In this document: positions 17,687-26,201 of the stretch, one piece after another | Position numbering within the stretch: position 1 is the first letter of the stretch | Layout of the letters: every line of letters begins with the position of its first letter | Assembly (NCBI RefSeq): GCF_047946665.1 | Contig: NZ_CP172312.1 | Coordinates: 3,162,001-3,226,000 of the forward strand | Direction: 5' to 3' | Origin: Allohahella sp002354735 | GTDB lineage: Bacteria; Pseudomonadota; Gammaproteobacteria; Pseudomonadales; Oleiphilaceae | Length of the DNA: 64,000 nucleotides | Notes under the pieces: model-generated | Told to the model about the DNA's origin: nothing | The model's database searches: none | The model's input: the letters and a program-made list of their open reading frames with translations, nothing else | Position numbers and translations under genes: made by a program

Positions 17687-19852
17687 ATGTCATCCAGTTC
17701 TTCCGTAAAGATCAGAAATATCGTGATTATCGCCGTGATCGCTGCACTCATCGGCAGCTTCTTCATCTTCGATCTCGGTCAGTACCTGACCCTGGACGCC
17801 TTGAGCGCACGGCAGGATGCGCTCATAGACTACTACCGCGACAATACGCTCGCCATGTTAGCGGGTTTTTTCGCGGTATATGTTGTCGTTACTGCCCTGT
17901 CGATTCCTGGTGCTGCCATTCTGACGCTGGCCGCTGGCGCTATTTTTGGCCTCTGGACCGGCCTGGTGCTGGTTTCCTTCGCGAGCAGCATCGGGGCGAC
18001 GATCGCCTTCCTCATTTCGCGCCTGCTGCTCAAAGACTGGGTGCAGAAGAAATTCGGTCGGCGGCTGCAGACGATCAACAAGGGCGTGGAGAAAGACGGC
18101 GCCTTCTATCTGTTCAGCCTGCGACTCGTGCCAGCCTTCCCGTTCTTCGTCATCAATCTGGTCATGGGACTGACGCCGATTAAAACCCGCAAATTCTATT
18201 GGGTGAGTCAGCTTGGCATGTTGCCGGGCACCGCTGTCTATGTGAACGCCGGCACCCAACTGGCAAGTATCGAGTCGACTTCGGATATCCTCTCCCCTGC
18301 TCTGATCGGTTCATTCGTGCTACTGGCAATATTCCCATTTATCGCGCGATTCATCGTTGATTTCGTCAAGAACAGGAAGATGCTGAGCCAATACGACAAG
18401 CCGGGCAGCTTTGATTACAACGTTGTGGTCATCGGCGCTGGATCAGGCGGTCTGGTGGCTTCTTACATTGCCGCAGCGGTGAAGGCGAAGGTAGCCCTGA
18501 TAGAGCGGCACAAAATGGGTGGGGACTGTCTGAACACTGGCTGTGTGCCGAGCAAGGCCCTCCTGCGTTCAGCCAAGATTGCCAGCTATATCCGGAAATC
18601 TGAAGACTACGGCATTTCAGCGCAAGCGCCTGAAGTGGATTTCGCGGCAGTGATGGACCGTATCCAGAGCAAGATTACCATGATCGAGCCACACGACTCG
18701 ATCGAGCGCTATAGCCAGCTTGGCGTCGATTGCGTGACTGGCGATGCCCGTATCGTTGACCCCTACCGTGTTCAGGTGGGCAACCAGCTGCTGACCTGCA
18801 AGAACATCGTGGTAGCGACAGGAGGCCGCCCTTTCGTACCGCCCATCCCCGGGCTCGACTCTGCAACTTACTATACCTCCGATACGATCTGGGGATTGCG
18901 CAGAAAACCTGAACACCTGTTGATTGTTGGCGGTGGCCCCATTGGCTGCGAGCTCAGTCAGGCTTTTGTCAGACTCGGCATCAAGGTGACGCAGATCGAT
19001 AGGGACCCAAGGCTGCTGCCTCGGGAAGATGATGATGCCGCAAAGCTGGTAATGGCTGCTCTGGAGGCGGATGGTGCGAGACTGATTCTGGGCGCCAATG
19101 CGAAATCGGTTCGTCAGGGCGGCTCTGCCTATGCCGACAGCCAAATCCTCACTTACGAACAGGGTGGTGAGGAACATGAGATCGAGTTTGATACGCTGCT
19201 GTTAGCGGTTGGGCGCGCCGCAAACTCCAGAGGTTTCGGCCTCGAGGAAATAGGCGTGCGGATTGAAGACAATGGTACGCTGGAGGTGAACGAGTATCTG
19301 CAGACCAGTGTCCCGAACATCTATGCCTGTGGCGATGTCGCTGGCCCCTACCAGTTCACCCATGTCGCTTCGCATCAGGCCTGGTATGCCTCAGTAAACG
19401 CGCTGTTCGGGTTTGCGAAGCGCTTCAAGGCTGATTATCGGGTCATACCCTGGGCGACCTTCACTGACCCCGAAGTCGCTCGCGTGGGCCTGAGCGAAAA
19501 TGAGGCGAAGGCGCAGGGTATCGAGTATGAGGTCACGCGCTATGGCATTGACGATCTGGATCGTGCGATTGCCGACGGGGAGGATCACGGCTTCGTGAAG
19601 GTGCTGACCGAACCAGGCAAGGACACCATTCTGGGCGTTACCATCGTTGGCTACCATGCCGCGGATCTCATCACCGAGTATATCGCTGCGATGAAACACA
19701 AGATCGGGCTGAACAAGATACTTGGTACCATCCATATCTACCCGACGATGTCAGAGGCAAACAAGATGGCTGCGGGTCAGTGGAAACGGGCCCATGCTCC
19801 GGAGAAGCTACTGGCCTGGGTCGAGAAGCTCCATACCTGGCGTCGACACTAA
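17687..19852 (+). CDS. VTT (TVP38/TMEM64, DedA-like) membrane domain fused to FAD-dependent disulfide oxidoreductase
   Basis: A 721-residue fusion. Residues about 10-230 form a polytopic VTT/SNARE-associated domain (several hydrophobic helices, motif FGLWTGLVLVSFASSIGATIAF in part). From about 245 a complete class I pyridine nucleotide-disulfide reductase follows: FAD motif VVVIGAGSGGL, redox pair in GGDCLNTGCVPSKAL, NAD(P) motif LLIVGGGPIGCELSQ, second FAD motif IYACGDVAGPYQFTH and dimerisation domain ending HIYPTMSEANKMA. It resembles mercuric reductase or dihydrolipoamide dehydrogenase but lacks the C-terminal cysteine pair of MerA. The substrate is unknown; a quinone or lipid-soluble thiol at the membrane is possible. 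AAGGA lies before the ATG at 17687. Confidence 0.9.
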   Translation: MSSSSSVKIRNIVIIAVIAALIGSFFIFDLGQYLTLDALSARQDALIDYYRDNTLAMLAGFFAVYVVVTALSIPGAAILTLAAGAIFGLWTGLVLVSFASSIGATIAFLISRLLLKDWVQKKFGRRLQTINKGVEKDGAFYLFSLRLVPAFPFFVINLVMGLTPIKTRKFYWVSQLGMLPGTAVYVNAGTQLASIESTSDILSPALIGSFVLLAIFPFIARFIVDFVKNRKMLSQYDKPGSFDYNVVVIGAGSGGLVASYIAAAVKAKVALIERHKMGGDCLNTGCVPSKALLRSAKIASYIRKSEDYGISAQAPEVDFAAVMDRIQSKITMIEPHDSIERYSQLGVDCVTGDARIVDPYRVQVGNQLLTCKNIVVATGGRPFVPPIPGLDSATYYTSDTIWGLRRKPEHLLIVGGGPIGCELSQAFVRLGIKVTQIDRDPRLLPREDDDAAKLVMAALEADGARLILGANAKSVRQGGSAYADSQILTYEQGGEEHEIEFDTLLLAVGRAANSRGFGLEEIGVRIEDNGTLEVNEYLQTSVPNIYACGDVAGPYQFTHVASHQAWYASVNALFGFAKRFKADYRVIPWATFTDPEVARVGLSENEAKAQGIEYEVTRYGIDDLDRAIADGEDHGFVKVLTEPGKDTILGVTIVGYHAADLITEYIAAMKHKIGLNKILGTIHIYPTMSEANKMAAGQWKRAHAPEKLLAWVEKLHTWRRH

Positions 19853-19869
19853 GCCAGTACTGCTCCGGC

Positions 19870-19900
19870 CGCTTCAGGTGCCGGACCAGTACCTGAAGCG
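19870..19900. terminator. Hairpin between convergent genes
   Basis: CGCTTCAGGT (19870-19879) and ACCTGAAGCG (19891-19900) pair perfectly over 10 bp with an 11-base loop. It sits between two convergent coding ends, where a terminator is expected, but no T-tract is present on either side. Confidence 0.45.
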
Positions 19901-19910
19901 CGCTGCCAGT

Positions 19911-20606
19911 TTAGAGATTGACGCCAAAGGACATGATGAAGAGGCCGCAACCGGCAATGAAGAAGCTGCAGCCGAGCAACTGACTCATGAAAATGCGGCG
20001 CTTCTGTCTGGCGTTGGTGAACATGGCGCGCCAATGCGAGACATTGGTGGGCTCCTGAAGAAAGAGGCAGGTCATGTTCGACTTCCTCACGCTTTCAAGC
20101 CCCCCGATCGCCGCTTCATCCTGCTGCTTCATATAGATGGCGATGATGAACAGGCTCAGCGCCACAACAAACGATGCGAAGGTCACTTCGAGCATGCTGC
20201 CCGTCTTCTGCACAATCGCGTTGGTACTCATGACCGCTACAAGCAGGATGCTGGCGAAGCCGCAGAGGAATAACGCGATGCGACCCAGACGGGTCCGGTT
20301 CCTGCGGGAACGACTGAACGACACCATAAGCTGTTCGCCAACCTGCAACTGTCCCATGCTGACGAGATCGAGCGACGTGAAACGGACTGGTTCGCCATTG
20401 TAACGATACTCAATGACGGGGAAAAAACTGAAGGAACGATACTCTCCATCGTATGTGAGCATCCATCGCTCTACACCGGCCTCCATGGAGACTACCCTGG
20501 CCCTGCTACGATACATGCAATGCAGGAACCGGGTGAATTCTGAAAACAGGAACCAGCCGGATGTCACCAGAGCCAGACCCATCAACAACAGAAGAAAATC
20601 GATCAA
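19911..20606 (-). CDS. DUF3592-like membrane protein
   Basis: A 231-residue protein with a hydrophobic N-terminal helix (2-22), a soluble beta-rich part with YRSFSFFPVIEYRYNGEPVRFTS (typical of DUF3592, split here for description), and three further hydrophobic helices (about 110-128, 138-157, 207-229). The start is TTG at 20606 with GAGG seven bases upstream; an ATG eight codons further in is an alternative. The function of the family is unknown. It is convergent with the preceding fusion gene. Confidence 0.7.
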   Translation of the reverse strand: MIDFLLLLMGLALVTSGWFLFSEFTRFLHCMYRSRARVVSMEAGVERWMLTYDGEYRSFSFFPVIEYRYNGEPVRFTSLDLVSMGQLQVGEQLMVSFSRSRRNRTRLGRIALFLCGFASILLVAVMSTNAIVQKTGSMLEVTFASFVVALSLFIIAIYMKQQDEAAIGGLESVRKSNMTCLFLQEPTNVSHWRAMFTNARQKRRIFMSQLLGCSFFIAGCGLFIMSFGVNL

Positions 20607-20813
20607 ATAAGACGCCTCACTGCAAAATCAGGGAATTAGCGGGCCGAATTATTGCATAGCGAATTGATCCATCAAAGATCTTGTTCATATTCGCGCTTCC
20701 GATTGCCTGCAAGCCCGCCTGGATAACAGCATTCTAGTGTGACCCGAATCACAAACTTATGCAAAAGTAACGAAATCATGAGCGGCACGGTGATCCAGTC
20801 AGCACTTGTGCGC

Positions 20814-20856
20814 AAAAAAAAGCCACCGATCAGGAGTCGAATACTGATCGGTGGCT
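20814..20856 (-). terminator. Rho-independent terminator of the sutA-like gene
   Basis: Read on the minus strand, a 13 bp perfect stem (AGCCACCGATCAG at 20821-20833 pairing with CTGATCGGTGGCT at 20844-20856) is followed by seven T residues (20820-20814). It lies 36 bases downstream of the sutA-like stop. The rest of the 20607-20892 gap shows nothing else I can support. Confidence 0.9.
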
Positions 20857-20892
20857 GAGGCTTGAACTGGAGGGCCTGAACGCCCATACCGA

Positions 20893-21147
20893 TCAGATCG
20901 GTGAAGTACCATAGTTCAGGTCCGGCTTCTTTGGCGGATCTGAACGCACGTTATCGTCAACCTGCGTCACTCGGCCACCGGCCTTGAGAAACGCTTCGAT
21001 ATCTGCACTGAGCTGCGCGCGCGCTCTGACTTTCGCCATAACGGATGCTGCAACGGCTTCACTGCTGCTTTCTTCATGATCGGCCGAATCAGCCGTGTAA
21101 CCGACAACGTCGCTTTCGTCGTCATCCATCATTTTATCGTCGTTCAT
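20893..21147 (-). CDS. SutA-like RNA polymerase-associated regulator
   Basis: An 84-residue protein with a very acidic, probably disordered N-terminus (MNDDKMMDDDESD), a central helix (about 37-55, MAKVRARAQLSADIEAFLKAGG) and the C-terminal signature DPPKKPDLNYGTSPI. This matches the C-terminus I recall for Pseudomonas SutA (PPKKPDSKYGSRPI), a small protein that binds RNA polymerase during slow growth. The transferred function is inference; the similarity of layout and tail is direct. It has its own strong terminator. Confidence 0.78.
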   Translation of the reverse strand: MNDDKMMDDDESDVVGYTADSADHEESSSEAVAASVMAKVRARAQLSADIEAFLKAGGRVTQVDDNVRSDPPKKPDLNYGTSPI

Positions 21148-21351
21148 CTCGCACCTGCCTTACATGTTCTTCAAGAGGATTACGGCTGGCCTTGCCGTAT
21201 GCGATATTTATAGAACATCCCGAGACTGAGACCAGCAGTATTTTCATACAATTTTGTTGTGCGAACGTAAGCGGATGTTGCGGGTACGAGGCGGGGGTTA
21301 TCGGCATGTAATGGGAGGCGCGCTCTGTATTGCTGGCGCGGCATTTATTCC

Positions 21352-24300
21352 TTAACTGTTACCAGAATCCAGCGGCTTGGGTGCTGAGATAGCGTAACCC
21401 TGAACCCATTCAACTCCGATGTTTTTCAGCGCATCTATGGTGGCTTTGTCTTCCACGCACTCCGCAATAACCTCCATCCCGAGGAAGCGGCCGAGTTCCG
21501 AGATCGACTTTACCATCGCATAGTTCACCATATTATGGGTGATGTCGGTTACGAAGGTGCCATCGATCTTCAGGTAATCCACTGGCAGGTTCTGCAGATA
21601 GTTGTATGAGGAGAAACCTGTGCCGAAATCGTCCAGGGCGAAACGGCAGCCCAGCCTCTTCAACCGCAGCATGAAATCCGCAGTGTAGTGCGTGTTGGCC
21701 ACGGCCGCCGTCTCAGTGATTTCAAAGACGATCTTGGTGCAGATGTTCCGGTAGTGGTCCAGCCGCTGCTCAAGGAAATCGAGGAAGGCATCATCATTCA
21801 AGGAGTGGGCAGACAGATTGATGTGATATCCGGACGAAGATTCGAGCGCTGCCGGATTTCTTTCCATGAACTGCAGCGCCTGCTCGACGACCCAGCGATC
21901 GATCAGCGATGACTTCTTGAAACGTTCACCCGCTTCGATGAGTGGCCCAGGCGAAATTGGTTGACCCTGTTCATCGCGCACGCCCAGCAGAAGCTCATAA
22001 AGAGGCTTGGCCCTGGCGTTGTTGCCTATACCCGCGATCTTCTGCCCCCGTAGCCAGAAGCTGTTGGAAGCGATGGCATTGTCTATTTTATAGACCCAGC
22101 CCATAACCGTGCGTTGGTGGATCTGCCCCACGTCACTTTCCTGAAACAGGTGCACACGGCTGCCACCTGCTGCCTTGGCCGTCTTGCAGGCCAGCGCAGC
22201 GTTCTGTAGCACGCTGGCGGAGTCGCCACTGCCGCGTCCCAAAGGCAATAGGCCAATGCTGGCGCCGATGTGGAAACTGGCCGCCTCTTTGGCCCCGCCA
22301 AAACTTCGCGCAGCCAGGGCTGCGAGTATCTCGTTGGCTGCGCGGTCACCTTCTGCAACCGAGCAAGGGTCGATCAGGACTGCAAATTCGTCGCTGCCCA
22401 GGCGCCCCATAAGGAAGCGCTCCGTACCAGGCCCCTCGACGCTCGCCCGAGTGTCTGAAACCGCAGCGTCGACAATGTTCGGAATGGCTTTCAGAACTGC
22501 GTCACCCACCTCGAGACCGAAGTTATCATTCAATAGCGAAAAAGCATCGATGTTGAAGAAGATGATAACAGCCTCACGACCTGTCGTTCTTTTCAACTGC
22601 AACAATTTCTGGTCGAGCTGTTTGGCGAATTCGGTACGGGTCATGCAGCCGGTGAGCGGGTCGTGCACAGCCTCAACAACGTTGCGCTGGTACAGGTCTT
22701 CAATGACCTTGAACAGGCTCTGGTCCGAGAATGGCCGACCGGCTTCCCGCAGTAGAGTGAGCTCACCCGTGTGCAACATATTCAGCAGTGCAGTTCGGCT
22801 GAACTGCTTCTCAGCCATACCCCGGGGGGAGAGGAAAATGAAGGTACTGCGCTTGCGATCCATCCAGATAAGCTTGAGCTTTTGTGCGCCGCAGCCGGAG
22901 ACCGTATATGACACCCACTGCCCGATCTCGAGTGCCTCGATCCGCTCGAGCCAGCGTTTCGGCAAGGCCGTCGGCGCCGGGTTGGCCGCGCCGAGTTGGC
23001 CGACCGAGCCGGAGGCGGCAGGCTTGTCTGACATGCCTGGTGTATCCGAGCGTTGCAGGGGTTCCTGGCTCACCAGGCGATACTGCTGCATGTGCAGCAG
23101 CTCGCTGCGTCCGCCGTGAAAGATGCGCTCGTGCAGTTCGTCGATAACGCCCTTGCCTTGATGCTGCAGGCCGAAATCTTCGAAGGCATGTTCTATGGAC
23201 TCGACAAGACTACGGCCCTCCAGCTCCATTTCGAACAGTGCCGGTTTGTCGTCGGGTAATGCCGAAAGCCATAGCTGCAGCTGAGCCACGATCTCGAGCT
23301 TCTTGGCGACTTCCGCACTGGCAGGACCATGCCTGAGATAGCAGAGAATGATGATCTGCTCAAGACCAGCCGCCAGGATGTTCAGCACCAGTACGGGCAC
23401 CTTGCGACCCTGCAGCAGCGAACTGAGCTGATGCTGCACCCATTCACGCGCGAGCTGCATCTTTTCCCGACCTTCGTGTAGCTTCGCCACACGGTCGACG
23501 GTGCGTTCGAAGGCGCGGGCCTGACGGATTACCAGCTGACTCAAGCGCTGGTTGATCGCCTCGAGATCGACTTGTCTGTCATGTCCGCTGGTCTCTAGCC
23601 GGCCTACAATATCTTCAAGCAGGTCCGGAAGCGTATCCCCGGCAGTCCGATCATTGATCGCAAGTGACATGAAGTTGTTCATGATCTTGCGCAGGGGGTG
23701 CCGCGAGTCCTCGAAAAAAGTTACGTCCTGCAGCACCATCTTCAGCATCGGCAGCTTGAGGCGCGCCATCAGCGGCCTCAGGCGCTCGGGCACCTGTTCG
23801 AGCGTATCGATCGCCTGGAACAACTTCTCGACCAGCCGCGCCCTTGTGTGCAGCAGGGTGTGTTGCCGAGGCGTCAGCCCTTCTTGCGGCAAAGACTCCA
23901 GCACTCCGGTGAGTACGCTGTCGTAATCCTCCAGCTCTTGCCCGAGCCGCTGATCGTGCTGCTCCAGATAGCGCTGACAGCTGTCGATATCTTCCTGTGT
24001 GATTTCGTTTCTGGCTTGCTCGGCTGAGCGACCTACCAAGGCGAGCGGAGGCACGCCTGAGCTACCTGTTCGACCATCAGCGAGGCTCTGCGACAGGGAG
24101 AGCATCTCGAACAATGCGCCTGCCGAGTTATTGCCAAGGGTCTGGCGCGGATTCTCGATGACGATATCATCGTCAAAGGTGAACGGCTTCAGTGCAGCCT
24201 GGGGATAGCTGTCGTAGTCCTCCTCCTGCTGAAGCGCCCCGGCATCACTGACGCTCGGCACGGAACGGTCATTAGCCTGCCTTGGCCACTGGGTCCTGAT

Positions 24301-25323
24301 CTGTTCCGGTGCAAGCGCAAGATAGCCCTGCCGCTTGAGATAGCTGTCCAGTACCGGCAACTCTTCTCGCAGTAATGCTGACAGAGCATCCTGATATGAA
24401 CTGAACATGAAACTGCGCGCGTCGAGCACGATCTCCTGACGCTGGATGACGTCCCGCATCAGATGCCCAACCATGGCAGGTCCAAATGGATTGTTTTCGG
24501 CAGTCAGCGCCGCATCGAGCATGGCCGAGAGCCGCTGCTGAACGGTGTAGAGATAACGGTTATGCGAACCGGCTACCGCAGCGGCAATCAACTGGAACTC
24601 GAGCCAATTCTCGAACTCATCCTTTTCGAGCAATCGCAAGTCGGACAAGGCAGCGGACGGCTTGTCGGCAGCATTAACTTTGGTCGTCGATTGACTGCCC
24701 AGGCTACTCAGGTTTTCTTCAAAGCTGTTCTGCAGCCCTTCGGTGAGCATCATCTTGTGCTTGAGCAACTGTCGATAAGTCGCCTCTATGCGTTGTGCCA
24801 GCGCATCGTGAACGCCACGCAGAATGAGCTTCTGCTTGTGCTCGAAGCATTGCACCAGAAAATTATCGATGAGCGTGGCGAAAAACTGGCGACCGAACTG
24901 CAGCAGCCAGAGACGGTCTGCTGCAGATTGCGGATGCTGATGACTTCGGGACTGGCCAGGCAGGCCGCGGTGCGCAATCGGCTCGTCATCGCCAGCTCTT
25001 GAAGAGGCCAGGAGCAGATAGTCTACCAGCCGCTCCTGTGCCTCGAGGAATTGCACACCCAGAGTGCTATCGGCCACCCGTCGCTGCTGCCCCATGAGCC
25101 GTATCATATTGTCGTCTTCATCGAAGAGACAGATTTCGACCAGAGAAGCAGGATCTTCTCCCAGTGCGCCGAGCACGGTGCGATCGCGGATATTACCTAA
25201 CAGGCAGCCGCCGATGCATGTGTTGAGCATCCGGGCGCTGGCAGGGGCCAGCCCGGGCAAAACGAGAAGCACATCACGAGAGATCGTGTGGCGATGGTGC
25301 GCGCGCTGATCTGTGCGGGCCAT
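21352..25323 (-). CDS. Large PilZ-like / DUF1631 / GGDEF / EAL protein
   Basis: 1323 residues. In order: a PilZ-like N-terminal part (about 5-105, arginine/histidine cluster then NTCIGG in place of NxSxxG), a long helical DUF1631-type region (about 110-800), a GGDEF domain (about 895-1060) and an EAL domain (about 1085-1315). The GGDEF motif reads GSDEF (RLGSDEFAVLI), probably weak or inactive. The EAL motif reads ELL (LYELLLGV), but the other metal and catalytic residues are present: INLS Asn, EITE, DDFGTG, YLKID, AECVE and WVQGY. Phosphodiesterase activity is therefore possible. No transmembrane segment is seen. It is probably a cytoplasmic c-di-GMP-responsive protein. Confidence 0.88.
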   Translation of the reverse strand: MARTDQRAHHRHTISRDVLLVLPGLAPASARMLNTCIGGCLLGNIRDRTVLGALGEDPASLVEICLFDEDDNMIRLMGQQRRVADSTLGVQFLEAQERLVDYLLLASSRAGDDEPIAHRGLPGQSRSHQHPQSAADRLWLLQFGRQFFATLIDNFLVQCFEHKQKLILRGVHDALAQRIEATYRQLLKHKMMLTEGLQNSFEENLSSLGSQSTTKVNAADKPSAALSDLRLLEKDEFENWLEFQLIAAAVAGSHNRYLYTVQQRLSAMLDAALTAENNPFGPAMVGHLMRDVIQRQEIVLDARSFMFSSYQDALSALLREELPVLDSYLKRQGYLALAPEQIRTQWPRQANDRSVPSVSDAGALQQEEDYDSYPQAALKPFTFDDDIVIENPRQTLGNNSAGALFEMLSLSQSLADGRTGSSGVPPLALVGRSAEQARNEITQEDIDSCQRYLEQHDQRLGQELEDYDSVLTGVLESLPQEGLTPRQHTLLHTRARLVEKLFQAIDTLEQVPERLRPLMARLKLPMLKMVLQDVTFFEDSRHPLRKIMNNFMSLAINDRTAGDTLPDLLEDIVGRLETSGHDRQVDLEAINQRLSQLVIRQARAFERTVDRVAKLHEGREKMQLAREWVQHQLSSLLQGRKVPVLVLNILAAGLEQIIILCYLRHGPASAEVAKKLEIVAQLQLWLSALPDDKPALFEMELEGRSLVESIEHAFEDFGLQHQGKGVIDELHERIFHGGRSELLHMQQYRLVSQEPLQRSDTPGMSDKPAASGSVGQLGAANPAPTALPKRWLERIEALEIGQWVSYTVSGCGAQKLKLIWMDRKRSTFIFLSPRGMAEKQFSRTALLNMLHTGELTLLREAGRPFSDQSLFKVIEDLYQRNVVEAVHDPLTGCMTRTEFAKQLDQKLLQLKRTTGREAVIIFFNIDAFSLLNDNFGLEVGDAVLKAIPNIVDAAVSDTRASVEGPGTERFLMGRLGSDEFAVLIDPCSVAEGDRAANEILAALAARSFGGAKEAASFHIGASIGLLPLGRGSGDSASVLQNAALACKTAKAAGGSRVHLFQESDVGQIHQRTVMGWVYKIDNAIASNSFWLRGQKIAGIGNNARAKPLYELLLGVRDEQGQPISPGPLIEAGERFKKSSLIDRWVVEQALQFMERNPAALESSSGYHINLSAHSLNDDAFLDFLEQRLDHYRNICTKIVFEITETAAVANTHYTADFMLRLKRLGCRFALDDFGTGFSSYNYLQNLPVDYLKIDGTFVTDITHNMVNYAMVKSISELGRFLGMEVIAECVEDKATIDALKNIGVEWVQGYAISAPKPLDSGNS

Positions 25324-25451
25324 GGTAAGTCCGGATAGATTGGTGTCAGACCAGCTGCGACAGGCCGAAACTCCGCTTGCTGGTTTCTGGATTTAATTGT
25401 AGCTGCTCTGTAAGATCCTGCTCTCGCGTATTGCCCCCAAGGAGTCGGATC

Positions 25452-26015
25452 GTGCTCTTCCGCTCAAAAGATCATGCAAGCACCTTTGCCAGGCTGCCCA
25501 CCGGTCTCTTCGTATTCTGTGCCTTCGCACTCGGCATGTTCATCGCCACCCTCATTCACACGCAAAGTCCCGGTGGCCAATCCGCACCACCTGCGTTTGC
25601 GACCGAGACCATGCCAGACCCGGACCTTGCCCTGTTCGAGCTCAAAGGCACGATCTACACGCCGGCAACACTGCCACCGCTGGCACGCAAGATGTTCCAG
25701 GACGCCTGGCAGTCAGCCTTGAAGAAATATCAGCAAGGCCTCATGCAGTCAGCACAGATTGCAGTGGAAGCGCGACGCGAGGAGTTCAGGGAAATTTTTG
25801 CCAGTATCGGTGCCGCTGAAATCACAGATGATGATGTGGATCGCTTCTACAGCAGTAATGCCGAGCAGATGAGTATGCCGCTCGAGGATATCCGCGCCGA
25901 GTTGAAACGAGCGCTGGAGGCCAGTCGTCGGGCTGAGACATCGAAAGCATTGATAAAATCCCTGGTGCAGTCTGGACAGCTGACGTTCGCAGGCCAGCTC
26001 ACTGGCGGACCATGA
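25452..26015 (+). CDS. Membrane-anchored protein with a SurA_N-like domain
   Basis: A 187-residue protein starting at GTG with AAGGAG seven bases upstream. One transmembrane helix (about 15-36, FVFCAFALGMFIATLI) puts the rest in the periplasm. The soluble part has the layout of the SurA/trigger-factor-like N-terminal chaperone module: LFELKGTIYTPATLPPLARKM, a long helix, then ITDDDVDRFYSSNAEQM and EDIRAELKRALEA. In other bacteria this module is fused to a PPIase or thioredoxin domain; here it stands alone. A periplasmic chaperone role is inference. Confidence 0.65.
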   Translation: MLFRSKDHASTFARLPTGLFVFCAFALGMFIATLIHTQSPGGQSAPPAFATETMPDPDLALFELKGTIYTPATLPPLARKMFQDAWQSALKKYQQGLMQSAQIAVEARREEFREIFASIGAAEITDDDVDRFYSSNAEQMSMPLEDIRAELKRALEASRRAETSKALIKSLVQSGQLTFAGQLTGGP

Positions 26016-26146
26016 TACCGATCATGCTTTGACGACTGCCGCAGGGCTGCCTCTCAACCCGACCCTTTTTCTGAGACCGACTTCCGCTATACTAGTAGCG
26101 GCTACCGGCAGTGAGCCGGCAGGCAAATTGAAGATGCATGCACTGA

Positions 26147-26165
26147 GCGACAGGTCACCTGTCGC
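26147..26165. promoter_or_regulatory. Perfect 19 bp dyad upstream of panP
   Basis: GCGACAGGT-C-ACCTGTCGC lies 37 bases before the panP start. Upstream are two more small hairpins: CCGCTA/TAGCGG (26084-26101) and CCGGC/GCCGG (26105-26119). A TATACT hexamer (26088-26093) could be the -10 box. The dyad could be an operator or the last of a series of leader RNA stem-loops. Confidence 0.45.
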
Positions 26166-26201
26166 CGCTGTAGAAACGTAAGGCGTAACATCAGGTAGTC
26201 T

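Noticed and set aside
17687..19852. Label as mercuric reductase MerA
   Set aside because: The C-terminal cysteine pair and the N-terminal metal-binding domain are missing and there are no other mer genes.
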